Below, in pieces: positions 13,308 through 23,300 of a stretch of DNA of 32,060 bases. Origin of the DNA: JAWODU01 sp046483125 (lineage in GTDB: Bacteria; Verrucomicrobiota; Kiritimatiellia; UBA8416; JAWODU01); contig JAWODU010000077.1 in assembly GCA_046483125.1 (NCBI GenBank), forward strand, positions 1-32,060, written 5' to 3'. Numbering within the stretch: position 1 is the stretch's first letter; each line of letters starts with the position of its first letter. The translations under genes and the position numbers were made by a program. Under the pieces are notes generated by a model that did no database searches, had not been told where the DNA came from, and saw only the letters and a program-made list of their open reading frames with translations.

Positions 13308-16127
13308 TCAACGGGGCATGAGGCGGTTTATCTCGGCCTCGAGATAGGGACAGAAGCTCAACGCGGTGTTAACGTACCGTTGTATGGCGTCTTCCCTGGC
13401 TCCGTTGATGAAACAGAAGATCGCGGCCGCGGTGTTCTGTTCGCCTATCTGCTTGGCTTTCAGGTTTTCTTTGGCCAGGTAGTAATTCAGGAATTTTACC
13501 ATTTGCGACGGAGTTACTTCTTCCCAGGGAACTGTCTTGCCGCCCCTGATCTTGATGAATTTCTCCGTCGCCCACTCGACGTCCTTGGTCGACCGGTCCT
13601 GTATCCAGCCCCAGTCCATGGGATCCTCCTGGATCTGTTCCACGAGAAACTTTTTCATGTTCTGCAGTCTGACCGCGCGGTCGATCAGCACCTGTGCCGC
13701 CTTCCTGCCCACCTCAGTCTTGAGGCGCGACTGCTGTTTCGTCAGTCTTTCGACGGCAGTCCCGTAGCGGTTCTGCACCATGGCGGTCTTGATGTCTTTT
13801 CCCATTTCCTCTACACGCGCGAGTTCCTTCTCGATCCGCTGCTGGAGGCGCTGTTGACGGCGCATTTCTTCTTCCGCCTTTTGCCGTGCTTCCCGGGCCA
13901 GTCGTTCCTGCTCTCTTTCCTCCACGACTTCATTGGTTATATCCTGGACCTTGCCGGAAAGCTCCTCGGCGGCGGCCAGGGCGGTTTGCGACTCTTTTTT
14001 GACGGTTTCGAGTTTTTCGACCTGCGCGGTCAGGCTGGCGAGGGCGGTGTCGACCGACGGCGTCAATGCGGGTGCATCGACTATTTGCGCGGCGAGCGTG
14101 TCCGCTTCCGCCTTGGCCCTGCGTGCGTCTTCGGCGTTTCTGAAAACGGTCCGCGCGTTGAACGCGGTCTTAAGGACGAAATCGGCAAGTTTTTCTTCCC
14201 TGGTCTTGGGTTTTGGTTCCGGTTCGGCTTCAGGCTCCGGTTTCGGCGCAGGTTCGGGTTCGGGTTCCGGCTCCGGCTCGGGTTCCGGCTCCGGTTTCGG
14301 TTTTGGTTTTCTGGCTACAGCGCGGCCTGTCCGTATGGCTTCCAGCTCTTCGCGTGAAAGCATTCCGGTGGGAGCGTCGGACTCGTCTTCCCTCATCTTT
14401 ATGGGTTCGGGCTCCGGCTCCGGCTCGGCCTGTTCCCCTGCCGGAACACCGCCCGCTCCGGGCATTGCTCCCGGTCCGGGCTCGGGCTCGGCCAGCTTGG
14501 GTTCGGGCGGCTTCCAGTCCGGAGGCGCTTCGCCGTCGGGTCCTATAGCTCCCAGCGCGGGGAGCTCGTAATCCAGGACGGTCTGGATACCGTTGCTTGC
14601 CACGGCCAGATAGGGCAGGACTTTATTTTCCAGGGCGATCACACTGTTGGCAAGGCCTTCGACTTTTTCACGTGTTTCTTCCGCCGTTTCCTGTTTGTTC
14701 TGCAGTTCTATCCACTGCTGTGCGGCTTTTTTGCTGGCCTCGTATCGGACTTTCCACAGAAGTCCGGCTCCTCCCAGTGCCGCCAGGATAAGGAGAATCA
14801 CAACAACAACGCGAACCGCCTTGCCTTTGCCCTTTTTCTTTTCCCGGGCAGGCCCGCCGCCCGACTGGTAACTCTGTCTGTATTGAGACAGGGCATTCCC
14901 CTGTTGGGGCTGTTGTCCGGCGCCGCCGGAAGCTTGCTGGTTACCGCCGCCAGCTACAGTACCGGGACCCACGGTAAGACCGGACTTGCGCCCGGTAATG
15001 AGAGTTTTGCCTTTGGACTTGTGAGTCGAAACCTGCGGCGCGGCTCCCTGAGGCGGCTCATCCTTCTTCAGGGCTCCGGCTTCTATGACAAGCCCGCCCT
15101 TTTTCCTGGAAATGGTTTTCTTGCCGTCTTTAGACGCGATAGAAATGGAGGGATACTTTTTGGGCTGGGGGAGTGATTTGACTACCCTTCTGAGGTCGCT
15201 TATCAGGGAAGAGTAGGTGGGATACCGTCGGGCAGGCGTCGGCTGAAGCATGCGCGTGCATATCTTGTCTACTTTGTCGTCGATATCCTCACGAATCTGC
15301 TTGGCCGGTACGGGCAGTCGGTCGAGCCTGGCCTTTACGACTTCAACAGGCGTTTTACCCTCGAACGGGGGTTTTCCCGTAAGAGCGTGATATAGAGTAC
15401 CCCCGAGACTGTATATGTCCGAACGGGCGTCCGTCTTCTGCCGCTTTACCTTTTCGGGGGCTATGTAGTACGGGGTGCCCCATATGGAGTCTTCGCTGGC
15501 CTGGTGCGCGAACGTGGCCAGGCCGAAATCCACGAGTTTGGCGCGCAGTTTCTCGTCGAGCAGAATGTTTTCCGGTTTAACGTCCCCGTGCATCAGGCCG
15601 ATGTCCTCACCGGCCTTCAGCGCTTCGGCCATTTCAAGGCCCACCCTCATCACGAGCCCCTGCGCCAGTGTTTCCCCGCTTTCTATGATATCGTCAAGGT
15701 GCTTGCCGGTGACCAGTTCCATCACGATGTACGGCTGGCCCTTTTCCTGGCCGAAGGAATATATCTGGACGATATGCGGGTGGTTCAATTTTGCCGCGGC
15801 CTGGGCTTCGCGCTTGAATTTTTCCACGAATTCCTCGTTATCACCCAGTGATTTGAGCATCACCTTGATGGCGACAAACCTGCCCAGTGACTCGTCCTTG
15901 GCGTAGTAAACCCCACCCATTCCGCCCTTGCCGATTATGTCCAGAAGAATGAAGGGTCCGAATTTGGCGGGAACCGTCTCGATGCTTCCGCAGTCCGGGC
16001 ATTCAACCTGGTCAAAAGGCTCTACGCCTTCCACATCTATCTTGCACCCGCATTTACTGCAGGCGATTTCGGGGACGGCATCGGTGAAGATTGCCGGTTC
16101 CTTGCTGTCAGGGTTTTCTTGCGCCAT
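13308..16127 (-). CDS. Transmembrane Ser/Thr protein kinase with N-terminal zinc ribbon
   Basis: This 939-aa protein starts with a zinc-ribbon pattern (Cys23, Cys26, Cys43, Cys46). A PknB-type kinase domain spans about 56-315: GKGGMGGVYY loop, VAIK with Lys88, HGDVKPEN with Asp182 and Asn187, DFG at 200-202 and APE at 223-225. The catalytic loop has HGD instead of HRD, a non-RD form in which activation-loop phosphorylation is usually not required. A Gly/Gln-rich linker, one membrane helix (about 437-457), a Pro-Glu/Lys repeat region (about 541-640), a charged coiled coil (about 700-780) and a novel C-terminal domain follow. The ATG at 16127 was chosen over an in-frame TTG 15 nt upstream. Substrates are unknown. 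The FHA protein at 30507 is one possible reader. Confidence 0.92.
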   Translation of the reverse strand: MAQENPDSKEPAIFTDAVPEIACSKCGCKIDVEGVEPFDQVECPDCGSIETVPAKFGPFILLDIIGKGGMGGVYYAKDESLGRFVAIKVMLKSLGDNEEFVEKFKREAQAAAKLNHPHIVQIYSFGQEKGQPYIVMELVTGKHLDDIIESGETLAQGLVMRVGLEMAEALKAGEDIGLMHGDVKPENILLDEKLRAKLVDFGLATFAHQASEDSIWGTPYYIAPEKVKRQKTDARSDIYSLGGTLYHALTGKPPFEGKTPVEVVKARLDRLPVPAKQIREDIDDKVDKICTRMLQPTPARRYPTYSSLISDLRRVVKSLPQPKKYPSISIASKDGKKTISRKKGGLVIEAGALKKDEPPQGAAPQVSTHKSKGKTLITGRKSGLTVGPGTVAGGGNQQASGGAGQQPQQGNALSQYRQSYQSGGGPAREKKKGKGKAVRVVVVILLILAALGGAGLLWKVRYEASKKAAQQWIELQNKQETAEETREKVEGLANSVIALENKVLPYLAVASNGIQTVLDYELPALGAIGPDGEAPPDWKPPEPKLAEPEPGPGAMPGAGGVPAGEQAEPEPEPEPIKMREDESDAPTGMLSREELEAIRTGRAVARKPKPKPEPEPEPEPEPEPEPAPKPEPEAEPEPKPKTREEKLADFVLKTAFNARTVFRNAEDARRAKAEADTLAAQIVDAPALTPSVDTALASLTAQVEKLETVKKESQTALAAAEELSGKVQDITNEVVEEREQERLAREARQKAEEEMRRQQRLQQRIEKELARVEEMGKDIKTAMVQNRYGTAVERLTKQQSRLKTEVGRKAAQVLIDRAVRLQNMKKFLVEQIQEDPMDWGWIQDRSTKDVEWATEKFIKIRGGKTVPWEEVTPSQMVKFLNYYLAKENLKAKQIGEQNTAAAIFCFINGAREDAIQRYVNTALSFCPYLEAEINRLMPR
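14208..14306. repeat. Low-complexity Pro-Glu/Pro-Lys coding repeat
   Basis: Alternating Pro-Glu and Pro-Lys codons in the kinase gene form an imperfect 6-nt repeat array (residues about 608-640). Such arrays usually form stiff, extended spacers across the periplasm or wall, and they tend to vary in length between strains. Confidence 0.7.
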
Positions 16128-16312
16128 ATTTTCAGCTTGCAAAGACGAGTTTATCAGCTTACGGCTAAGGAAAAGTTATCCGATTACGGCAGTAGTGTCC
16201 ACAAAAAAAACCAGATTTCGCGTTTTGTTCCCGCTGACCCGCTCTTTACTGTGGAAAATACTGAGCCAGGGTTCGGAACGGCCGCGGCGCGGAGCCTGAG
16301 GAATTACGGTCC
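16128..16312. other. Divergent intergenic region between the kinase and lgt
   Basis: This 185-nt AT-richer gap must contain promoters for both the kinase and the lgt-lnt run. It has an A-run at 16203-16210. A possible minus-strand promoter is TTGTGG followed about 18 nt later by GATAAC. None of the candidates is strong. Confidence 0.25.
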
Positions 16313-17233
16313 ATGCACCCGGTGTGTTTTCATATAGGCGATTACGCCGTCAAGTGGTACGGAGTAATGATGGCGGCCGGTTTTCTGGCCGGCTTCTTTT
16401 TCATGGTCCGCCTTGGCCGGAGAGAAGGAAGAGACGCCGCTTTCTGTTCGGATATGCTCTTGTGGCTCATGATCGGGGGAATCGCGGGCGCGAGGCTGGC
16501 CTACGTGGCGGCGCACCTGCAAAGTTATCTTTCCGAACCTGTCAGAATTCTTTACGTGTGGGAGGGCGGACTGATTTACTACGGCGGGTTTGTCGGGGCC
16601 GCAGTCGGACTGTATGTTTTTACCAGGACCCGTCACGACAGATTCCTGCCTGTTGCCGACCTTGTCGCGGCCGCAGTTCCCCTCGGCCATATGTTCGGAA
16701 GGCTCGGTTGTTTCCTGAACGGCTGTTGTTTCGGCAAGGTGTACAAAGGGTGGCTTGCCGTCCGTCCGGAACTCACAAGCTCGATCGGCTGGTCGCAGTA
16801 TTACAACGGCCTGATTCAGAACGAACGGGTAAGCTACCTGATGGGCCGGCTGGCGCGGGGCAGTATAACCGAAACGGAATTCGAAAACACGCTGTCGACG
16901 CTCGCGCAAAAGGGACTGATAGAACAATCGCAAACCATGGCTCTTCCCGTACACCCGGTTCAGCTTTACGAGGCCGGTTTGAATTTGATTCTGTACCTGT
17001 GTCTGGTATGGCTGTTCCGCCGCAGGAAATTCGACGGCAGTGTAATGGCGGCTTATTTCATGGGTTACGCGGGCGTAAGGCTGTTTACTGAATTCTTCCG
17101 GGGGGACGAACGAATGATGCTGGGCGGGTTAACCCTGGCCCAGATGTTGAGCCTGGTATTCTTCGGGATCGGCCTGGCGGCCTGGATTGCGGCTTGCGGT
17201 CATGAAAAAAAGGAAGGTAACAGTAACGCGTGA
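16313..17233 (+). CDS. lgt: Prolipoprotein diacylglyceryl transferase (Cys-variant Lgt)
   Basis: This 306-aa multi-pass inner-membrane enzyme transfers diacylglycerol from phosphatidylglycerol to the lipobox cysteine of prolipoproteins. Family marks include the HIGDYAVKWYGVM start, GRLGCFLNGCCFG at 129-141, HPVQLYEAG near 236 and GVRLFTEFFR near the C-terminus. Arg130 corresponds to E. coli Arg143. The positions of E. coli His103, Asn146 and Glu151 are Tyr90, Cys133 and Cys138 here. This GCFxxGCC variant is, to my knowledge, common outside Proteobacteria. An extra segment (about 155-215) enlarges a loop. It begins the envelope gene run and overlaps the next gene by 32 nt. Confidence 0.9.
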   Translation: MHPVCFHIGDYAVKWYGVMMAAGFLAGFFFMVRLGRREGRDAAFCSDMLLWLMIGGIAGARLAYVAAHLQSYLSEPVRILYVWEGGLIYYGGFVGAAVGLYVFTRTRHDRFLPVADLVAAAVPLGHMFGRLGCFLNGCCFGKVYKGWLAVRPELTSSIGWSQYYNGLIQNERVSYLMGRLARGSITETEFENTLSTLAQKGLIEQSQTMALPVHPVQLYEAGLNLILYLCLVWLFRRRKFDGSVMAAYFMGYAGVRLFTEFFRGDERMMLGGLTLAQMLSLVFFGIGLAAWIAACGHEKKEGNSNA

Positions 17234-18125
17234 ATCGGCAGGAGAGAGGCTGGACAAATATCTGGCCTCGGCGCTGGGCGTTACAAGGTCCCGCGTTAAG
17301 ACGCTCGTGGACGAGGGGCGCGTAACCGCCGGGAAGGACGGGGTCAAGGCCGGCAAAAACGTGCTTGAGGGAGAAGAAATTACGGTTGTTTTCCCGGAGC
17401 CCGAGCCTGCTGTTCCTCTTCCCGAGGACATACCGCTGGCCATCCTTTATGAGGATCCGCACCTTGTGGTCGTAAACAAGCCCGCGGACCTTGTTGTTCA
17501 CCCGGCTCCCGGCCATTCCGGCGGGACGCTGGTGAACGCTCTCCTTTACCATTGCAGGGACATATCGGGAATAGGCGGCGTTCTCCGGCCGGGAATTGTC
17601 CATCGCCTCGACAAGGATACCAGCGGAGCGATCGTGGCCGCCAAGACGGAAAACGCGATGAACGGTCTGATGCGCCAGTTCCGGAACGGTACAGTGCTCA
17701 AGGAGTACCTGGCCCTGGTGCACGGAATTCCGGATCCCGCCTCGGGCTCAATCGAGACTTTGATTAACAGGAGCGATCACGACCGCAAAAAGATGTCGGT
17801 AAACGTTTCACGGGGCCGGAAGGCCCTCACGAGTTACAGCGTGGAGAAAGCTTTTGAAACGAGTTCCCTGCTCAGGGTCAGAACCAGGACCGGGCGGACG
17901 CACCAGATACGCGTGCACATGGCGCACATCGGCTGTCCCGTTGTCGGCGACCGGGAGTACGGCGGGCGCCGCGGACGCGGGAAACCGAATGCGGGCAGGC
18001 AGATGCTGCACGCCAGACTCCTGGCCTTTCGACATCCCGAAACGGGCGAAAAAGTCAGATGTGAAGCTCCTCTCCCCGCGGATATCGAGAAATTACTGGC
18101 CGATCTTGCGAGCGGGCTGTATTGA
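17202..18125 (+). CDS. rluD: RluA/RluD-family 23S rRNA pseudouridine synthase
   Basis: This 307-aa protein has an N-terminal S4 RNA-binding domain (GERLDKYLASALGVTRSRVK near 14-33) and a pseudouridine synthase domain. The catalytic motif is GIVHRLDKDTSG with Asp137, and VVNKPADLVVHP (about 90-101) is typical. RluD-type enzymes isomerise uridines in helix 69 of 23S rRNA. Assignment to RluD rather than another RluA-family member rests on the S4 domain and length. The ATG at 17202 was chosen over an in-frame TTG at 17187. The gene overlaps lgt by 32 nt. Lgt followed by an RluD-type gene resembles arrangements in several phyla where lspA precedes rluD. Confidence 0.88.
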   Translation: MKKRKVTVTRESAGERLDKYLASALGVTRSRVKTLVDEGRVTAGKDGVKAGKNVLEGEEITVVFPEPEPAVPLPEDIPLAILYEDPHLVVVNKPADLVVHPAPGHSGGTLVNALLYHCRDISGIGGVLRPGIVHRLDKDTSGAIVAAKTENAMNGLMRQFRNGTVLKEYLALVHGIPDPASGSIETLINRSDHDRKKMSVNVSRGRKALTSYSVEKAFETSSLLRVRTRTGRTHQIRVHMAHIGCPVVGDREYGGRRGRGKPNAGRQMLHARLLAFRHPETGEKVRCEAPLPADIEKLLADLASGLY

Positions 18126-18214
18126 CGCGGGCGTCCGGCGCAGTCTTGCCTGGATTTCAGCCGAAAAAAATGATTTTCTGCCGGCCGTTTTATGCTTACG
18201 ATAAAGGCAAGCAA

Positions 18215-18892
18215 ATGAATATCAGACGAGAAGTGATTCCTTTCCTGATCCTGAGCTTTGCGGCGGGAGCTGTCGCGGCCGGGGTCTGCCTACTGCTGGG
18301 CGTGAGCGCCGCGGCTTCAATTCTGTGGCCCGCGGCGGCGGCGGCCGCGGCCGCGGCGTATTTGCTGTATTTTTTCAGGGACCCCGAACGGACATTACCG
18401 GCCGATTCCGAATCGATAGTAGCCGGTGCCGACGGGGTCGTGGCGCACGTCATGGAGGTAAGAGAAAATGAATACCTTAAAGAAGACGCCGTCCGGGTGA
18501 GTATTTTCCTCAGCCTTTTCGACGTGCACGTTAACCGGGCGCCCATAAGCGGGCAAAGCAGGTTTCTCGGCTATTTCCCCGGCAAACGGTTTTTTACCTT
18601 TATGGAGAAATCGTCGAAATACAATCAGCATAACTCAATTCTGATTACCGGCGAGAGAACGCGCTGTCTCGTGAGACAGATAGTGGGACCGGTATGCCGG
18701 AGGGTAGTTTACTGGCTTAACAAGGATGAATCGGAGAACGTACGAGCGGGACAGAAAATAGGCATGATGAAATTCGGTTCCAGGCTTGACATGTATTTCC
18801 CGAAGGGCGACGTGAAAGTAACCGTTGCCGGGGGACAGAAAGTGACGGCGGGCGAAACGGTAATAGCTGAACTGGGAAAGGCGGCGTCTTGA
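18215..18892 (+). CDS. psd: Phosphatidylserine decarboxylase, short (archaeal-type) form
   Basis: This 225-aa proenzyme decarboxylates phosphatidylserine to phosphatidylethanolamine. Two N-terminal hydrophobic segments (about 8-30 and 36-53, the second with a nine-alanine run) anchor it. Family motifs follow: FFRDPERTLP, ADGVVAHV, FLSLFDVHVNRAP and NQHNSI. The self-cleavage site Gly188-Ser189 lies in MMKFGSRLDMYFP, and Ser189 becomes the pyruvoyl group. The ATG at 18215 is supported by AAAGG 7 nt upstream. An in-frame upstream TTG at 18122 would add residues unlike the family. Its stop overlaps pssA by one base, so substrate maker and user are coupled. Confidence 0.93.
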   Translation: MNIRREVIPFLILSFAAGAVAAGVCLLLGVSAAASILWPAAAAAAAAAYLLYFFRDPERTLPADSESIVAGADGVVAHVMEVRENEYLKEDAVRVSIFLSLFDVHVNRAPISGQSRFLGYFPGKRFFTFMEKSSKYNQHNSILITGERTRCLVRQIVGPVCRRVVYWLNKDESENVRAGQKIGMMKFGSRLDMYFPKGDVKVTVAGGQKVTAGETVIAELGKAAS

Positions 18893-19686
18893 TGAAGTGG
18901 AGGCAGATTGTTCCGAGCATAGTGACACTCACGGCGATGCTCGCCGGCTTCCTGAGCATCCTGCTGACGTTCGAAGGCATGCGGACGGGTAACCGGGCGT
19001 ATCCCTACTATCTCTGGTCGGCCCAGTTGATCATGATCGCCATGATCTTCGACGGACTGGACGGTAATCTGGCGCGGATGCTTAACGGAAAAAGCGAGTT
19101 CGGAGCGGAACTGGATACTTACGTGGACCTCACGGCTTTCGGTATAGCGCCGGCCATTCTGGTGTTCGCCGTGACATTCAGAAACGAGGGCAGTCCTCTC
19201 CTTCTGAGGGTGCTTCTGCCGTCGGCTGTGGCGCTTTCGGGAGTGGTGAGGCTGGCGAGATTCAAGGTTAAGGATCCCGACCGGGGCCAGTCGGGATACG
19301 CGGGCCTGCCCATTACCGCGAACGCGGCGTGGGTGGCTCTGTTCGTGCTGATTGGCGAGGCTACTTCCGCCGGATCGGGCCGCGGCGTGTTTTCGTTGAA
19401 ACAGGGGTGGTTCGCCGCTCTGTTTCTCGCGGGTATCCTGGTTTTTATAATGCTTCAGGTAACAAACCTGCGCTATCCGAAACCGACAAAGAAAGCCGCG
19501 ATCTTCATACCTTGCGTGGTGCTGGTAATTCTTTTGATGCTTCTGAAGCAGAAGTGGGCGGCGCTGGTTGCCGCGGTCATGATACTGCTGGGCCTGGTTT
19601 ACGTGGGAATCGGGCCGCTTTTCGTAAAGGGCGTTGAAGCCCACAGGGCCCGTCGTGAATCAAAGATGAACGGAGAGAACGATTAA
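18892..19686 (+). CDS. pssA: CDP-diacylglycerol-serine O-phosphatidyltransferase
   Basis: This 264-aa multi-pass membrane enzyme makes phosphatidylserine from CDP-diacylglycerol and serine, and supplies the adjacent Psd. The CDP-alcohol phosphotransferase motif is complete: Asp54, Asp57, Gly58, Ala61, Arg62, Gly71, Asp75 and Asp79 (DGLDGNLAR, then GAELDTYVD). Six or more hydrophobic segments follow. The pairing with psd supports serine as the alcohol. The ATG at 18892 overlaps the psd stop as TGATG. An adjacent TTG is not needed. Confidence 0.93.
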   Translation: MKWRQIVPSIVTLTAMLAGFLSILLTFEGMRTGNRAYPYYLWSAQLIMIAMIFDGLDGNLARMLNGKSEFGAELDTYVDLTAFGIAPAILVFAVTFRNEGSPLLLRVLLPSAVALSGVVRLARFKVKDPDRGQSGYAGLPITANAAWVALFVLIGEATSAGSGRGVFSLKQGWFAALFLAGILVFIMLQVTNLRYPKPTKKAAIFIPCVVLVILLMLLKQKWAALVAAVMILLGLVYVGIGPLFVKGVEAHRARRESKMNGEND

Positions 19687-19696
19687 CAGCCGGACC

Positions 19697-20395
19697 GTGC
19701 TCAATGACATAAAGGAATACCTGGAATACCAGCTTGACGAAGGTGTCCGGGGCCTGGAACTGTCCGCGGGACCGCCGGGGGCTGTGGAAAAAAGGGGACC
19801 TGGCCGCGCTGAACGCCTCGAAGCTGTCGCACGCCGCGCGGAGAAGTGCAGTGAATGCGGCCTGCGGGAAAGCAGGAACAGGGTTGTGCCGGGCGAAGGG
19901 TCCACCGACCCGGACATCATGTTTGTGGGAGAAGCTCCGGGCGCCCGGGAGGATATGGCGGGCAGGCCGTTCGTGGGGGCCGCGGGAAAGCTTCTGACGA
20001 AAATGATCGAGGCGATGGGTTATACCAGGCAGGATGTATTCATAGGCAACATTCTGAAATGCCGTCCGCCCGGCAACAGGACACCCAGCCAGGAGGAAAT
20101 GGAAATTTGCCGCCGGTTTCTCCGTGAACAGATAGCCGTACTGCGGCCCAGGGTTATCGTAACAATGGGCGCGACGGCTCTGAAGGGCCTGCTGGATGTC
20201 TCGGGCGGGATAACCCGGCTGAGGGGAAAGTGGTTTCTTTACGAAGGGATAGACGTGATGCCGACGTATCACCCCGCTTACCTTTTGCGGAATCCCGCGG
20301 CCAAGAAAGACGTCTGGGAAGATCTCAAGGCCGTTCTCAAACGCCTCGGTCGAGTGCCCCCTCCGCTGAAATCCCGCGGGAAGAAAGACCAATGA
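19697..20395 (+). CDS. Family-4 uracil-DNA glycosylase (iron-sulphur)
   Basis: This 232-aa protein removes uracil from DNA. The family-4 pattern is clear: the GEAPGAREDMAGRPFVGAAG region at 79-97, FIGNILKCRPPGNRTP, and HPAYLLRNP at 192-200. The four cluster cysteines are at 51, 54, 122 and 138 (the last two 16 apart). The start used is GTG at 19697, but no Shine-Dalgarno lies at a suitable distance from it. A GGAG at 19672-19675 sits 6 nt before an in-frame ATT at 19682 overlapping the pssA stop, so a rare ATT start adding five residues is possible. The 3' end overlaps secA by 4 nt. Confidence 0.92.
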   Translation: MLNDIKEYLEYQLDEGVRGLELSAGPPGAVEKRGPGRAERLEAVARRAEKCSECGLRESRNRVVPGEGSTDPDIMFVGEAPGAREDMAGRPFVGAAGKLLTKMIEAMGYTRQDVFIGNILKCRPPGNRTPSQEEMEICRRFLREQIAVLRPRVIVTMGATALKGLLDVSGGITRLRGKWFLYEGIDVMPTYHPAYLLRNPAAKKDVWEDLKAVLKRLGRVPPPLKSRGKKDQ

Positions 20396-23300
20396 AGAAA
20401 ATTATCAGGAAACTTTTCGGCACGAAACACGAGCGGGATATCCGGGCGCTGAGGCCCATGGTCGAGAGGATAAACTCCCTCGACGAGGAATGCCGTGCGC
20501 TCTCGGATGAGGAACTCCGGGGGAAGACCACGGAGTTCCGACAGCGGCTTGCCGGGGGCGAAACGGCAGACGACCTGGTGTGCGAAGCCTTTGCCGTTGT
20601 CAAAAACGCCTGCCGGCGTCTTCTGGGAACGAAATTTCAGGTCTGCGAACATGAGAGCGAGTGGGACATGGTTCCGTTTGACGTTCAGCTTATCGGGGCC
20701 ATCGCCCTGCACCGCGGAAAAATAGCTGAAATGGCAACCGGAGAAGGTAAAACGCTGGTGGCGACCATGCCCCTGTACTTGAACGCGCTGGGCGGCGAAA
20801 ATGTCCACCTTGTTACGCACAACGATTATCTGGCCCGCCGTGACGCGGAGTGGATGGGACTGCTTTACGAATTTCTGGGAGTCAGCGTGGGCTGTATCCA
20901 GAACCAGATGAGCCCCGAAGAAAGACGCCGGGAATACGCTTGCGATATCACTTACGGCACCAACAGTGAGTTCGGTTTCGACTACCTCAGAGACAACGGC
21001 ATGGCCTACGATCCGGAAAGCTGTGTTCAGCGCGGATACCACTACGCGATAGTGGACGAAGTGGACAGCATACTGATAGACGAGGCCAGGACGCCTTTGA
21101 TCATTTCGGGCCCCGTGGCGGTGTCCTCGCACCAGTACTTCGAGCTGAAACCGAAGGTAGAAAACCTCGTGCGGAAACAGCGGGCCTTCTGTAACCGCCT
21201 GATTCAGGAATCGAAAGACTGTCTGGAAAAAGGAGAGACGTGGGAAGCCCAGACCCGGATGTACCAGGTGCATCAAGGAATGCCCAAACACAGACAGCTT
21301 ATGCACATGCTGGAAGATCCGGATAACAGAAGGCTTCACGAGCAGGTTGAAAACCAGATGCTTACGGACGTGCGCAAGGAGGAAGCCAGGGCCCTCCGCG
21401 AGGAATTGTTTTTCACGATTGACGAAAGAGGACACGACGCGAACCTGACGGAAAAAGGCTGTGAGGCCCTGAACCCGTCGGATCCCAACGCCTATGTCCT
21501 GCCGGACCTCGCCGAAAAAATGTCGGAACTTGACGCCGACGAAAAAATTACGCCCCAGGAAAAGGCGAAAAAACAGCGGAAACTGCAGGAGGCGTTTTCC
21601 GTAAGAAGCGAGCGCATACACAATGTCGATCAGTTGATCAGGGCCTTTTGTGCGTACGAGAAGGACGTTGACTACGTGGTACAGTCCAACCAGGTGCTGA
21701 TAGTGGACGAGTTCACGGGACGGGTGCTTCCCGGCCGAAGATGGAGCGACGGTCTTCACCAGGCCGTGGAAGCCAAGGAAGGCGTCAAGATAGAAAGGGA
21801 AACGCAGACCCTGGCTACAATCACAATACAGAATTATTTCCGGATGTACGACAAGCTGGCCGGCATGACCGGTACGGCCGAAACCGAAGCGGCGGAATTT
21901 TCAGAGATCTACAAGCTGGATGTTATGGTGATACCCACCAACAGGCCGGTGAGGCGCGTTGACTGGAACGACGTTATCTACAAGACACAGAGAGAGAAAT
22001 ACCGGGCCATTATCGATGAAATCAGCGGTTGCCACGGCAGGGGACAGCCGGTTCTGGTCGGGACCGTTTCAGTGGACACTTCCGAGGTCATAAGCCGGAT
22101 GCTGAAGCGCTCCAAGATACCTCATAGCGTTCTCAACGCGAAAAACCACGAGGGGGAGGCCGAAATCGTGGCCAGGGCGGGTGAACCGGGAGCGGTAACC
22201 ATTGCCACGAACATGGCCGGGAGAGGCACGGACATCAAGCTCGGCAAGGGAGTTGTGCGTCTCGAAAGGAAACTCGTAGAGTCGCCTGTAACGCTGGACG
22301 ACAAGGTAAACGGCCACTCGCTGAGAGACAAACTCATGCAGGAACCGTGCGGTCTGCACGTTATCGGGTCGGAACGGCATGAAGCCAGGCGGATAGACAG
22401 GCAGTTGAGAGGCAGGTGCGCGAGGCAGGGGGACCCCGGATCATCGCGGTTTTACGTGTCTCTTGAAGACGACCTGATGAGGCTTTTCGGTTCGGAGCGC
22501 ATCGCGAACATCATGAGCAGACTCGGGCTCGAAGAGGGTCAGCAGTTGGAACACAGGTGGCTGAACAGGTCAATTGAAACCGCCCAGAGACGCGTGGAAC
22601 AGCATAACTTCGCCATACGGAAACGGACCCTTCAGTACGATGACGTCATGAACAAACAGCGCGAAATCGTATACGATTTCCGGGGCGATATAGTGCGTTC
22701 CGAGAATGTTCGCGAGCATATTTACGAACTGATTTCCGACGTGATCTCCGACCAGGCCGAAGCCGACCTCGGGAGCCCCGAGGAAGACGGAGCGCGCAAT
22801 TTCATCGAATGGGTGCAGACCACCTTTCCGGTCGTGGTCGAAGAAAAGGAAGTCAGCGATGCGGAGAAAGACCCCGAAGAGGTAAGTAAACGCGTATTTG
22901 AAAAGGTGAAGCACGCCTATGAATTGAAAATATCGCTTGAAGATGAAAATACCGTCGAAGCGATGGAGCGCCAGATAGTCCTGCATTCAATAGATACTCA
23001 CTGGCAGGATTATCTGAGGGGCATGGACTCCCTGCGGGAAGGGGTGGGACTCCGGGCCTACGGCCAACGCGACCCGTTGATCGAATACAAACGGGAAGCT
23101 TTTCAGATGTTTGAAGACCTGATGGACAGCATCAGGCACGAAGTGGCCTCCGGGGTGTTCAAGTCGGCTACGTCCGTTGAGTCGTTTCAGACTTTTCTTT
23201 CTTCTCTTCCTCAAACCCTGGTACATGACGAAGTCAGCGTGCTCGGAGCCGGAGAATCCGCGCCCGAGCCCGCGGGGTTGCCGGCGGCGGCAGTGCGCTC

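Noticed and set aside
18331..18360. GCG/GCC triplet run in psd as a regulatory repeat
   Set aside because: It encodes a poly-alanine part of a membrane helix and is explained by codon bias in GC-rich DNA.
20278..21759. Long minus-strand open frame (493 codons) opposite secA
   Set aside because: It lies opposite the strongly conserved secA and uglycosylase genes. Its composition is that of a complementary-strand shadow, with no motif of its own.
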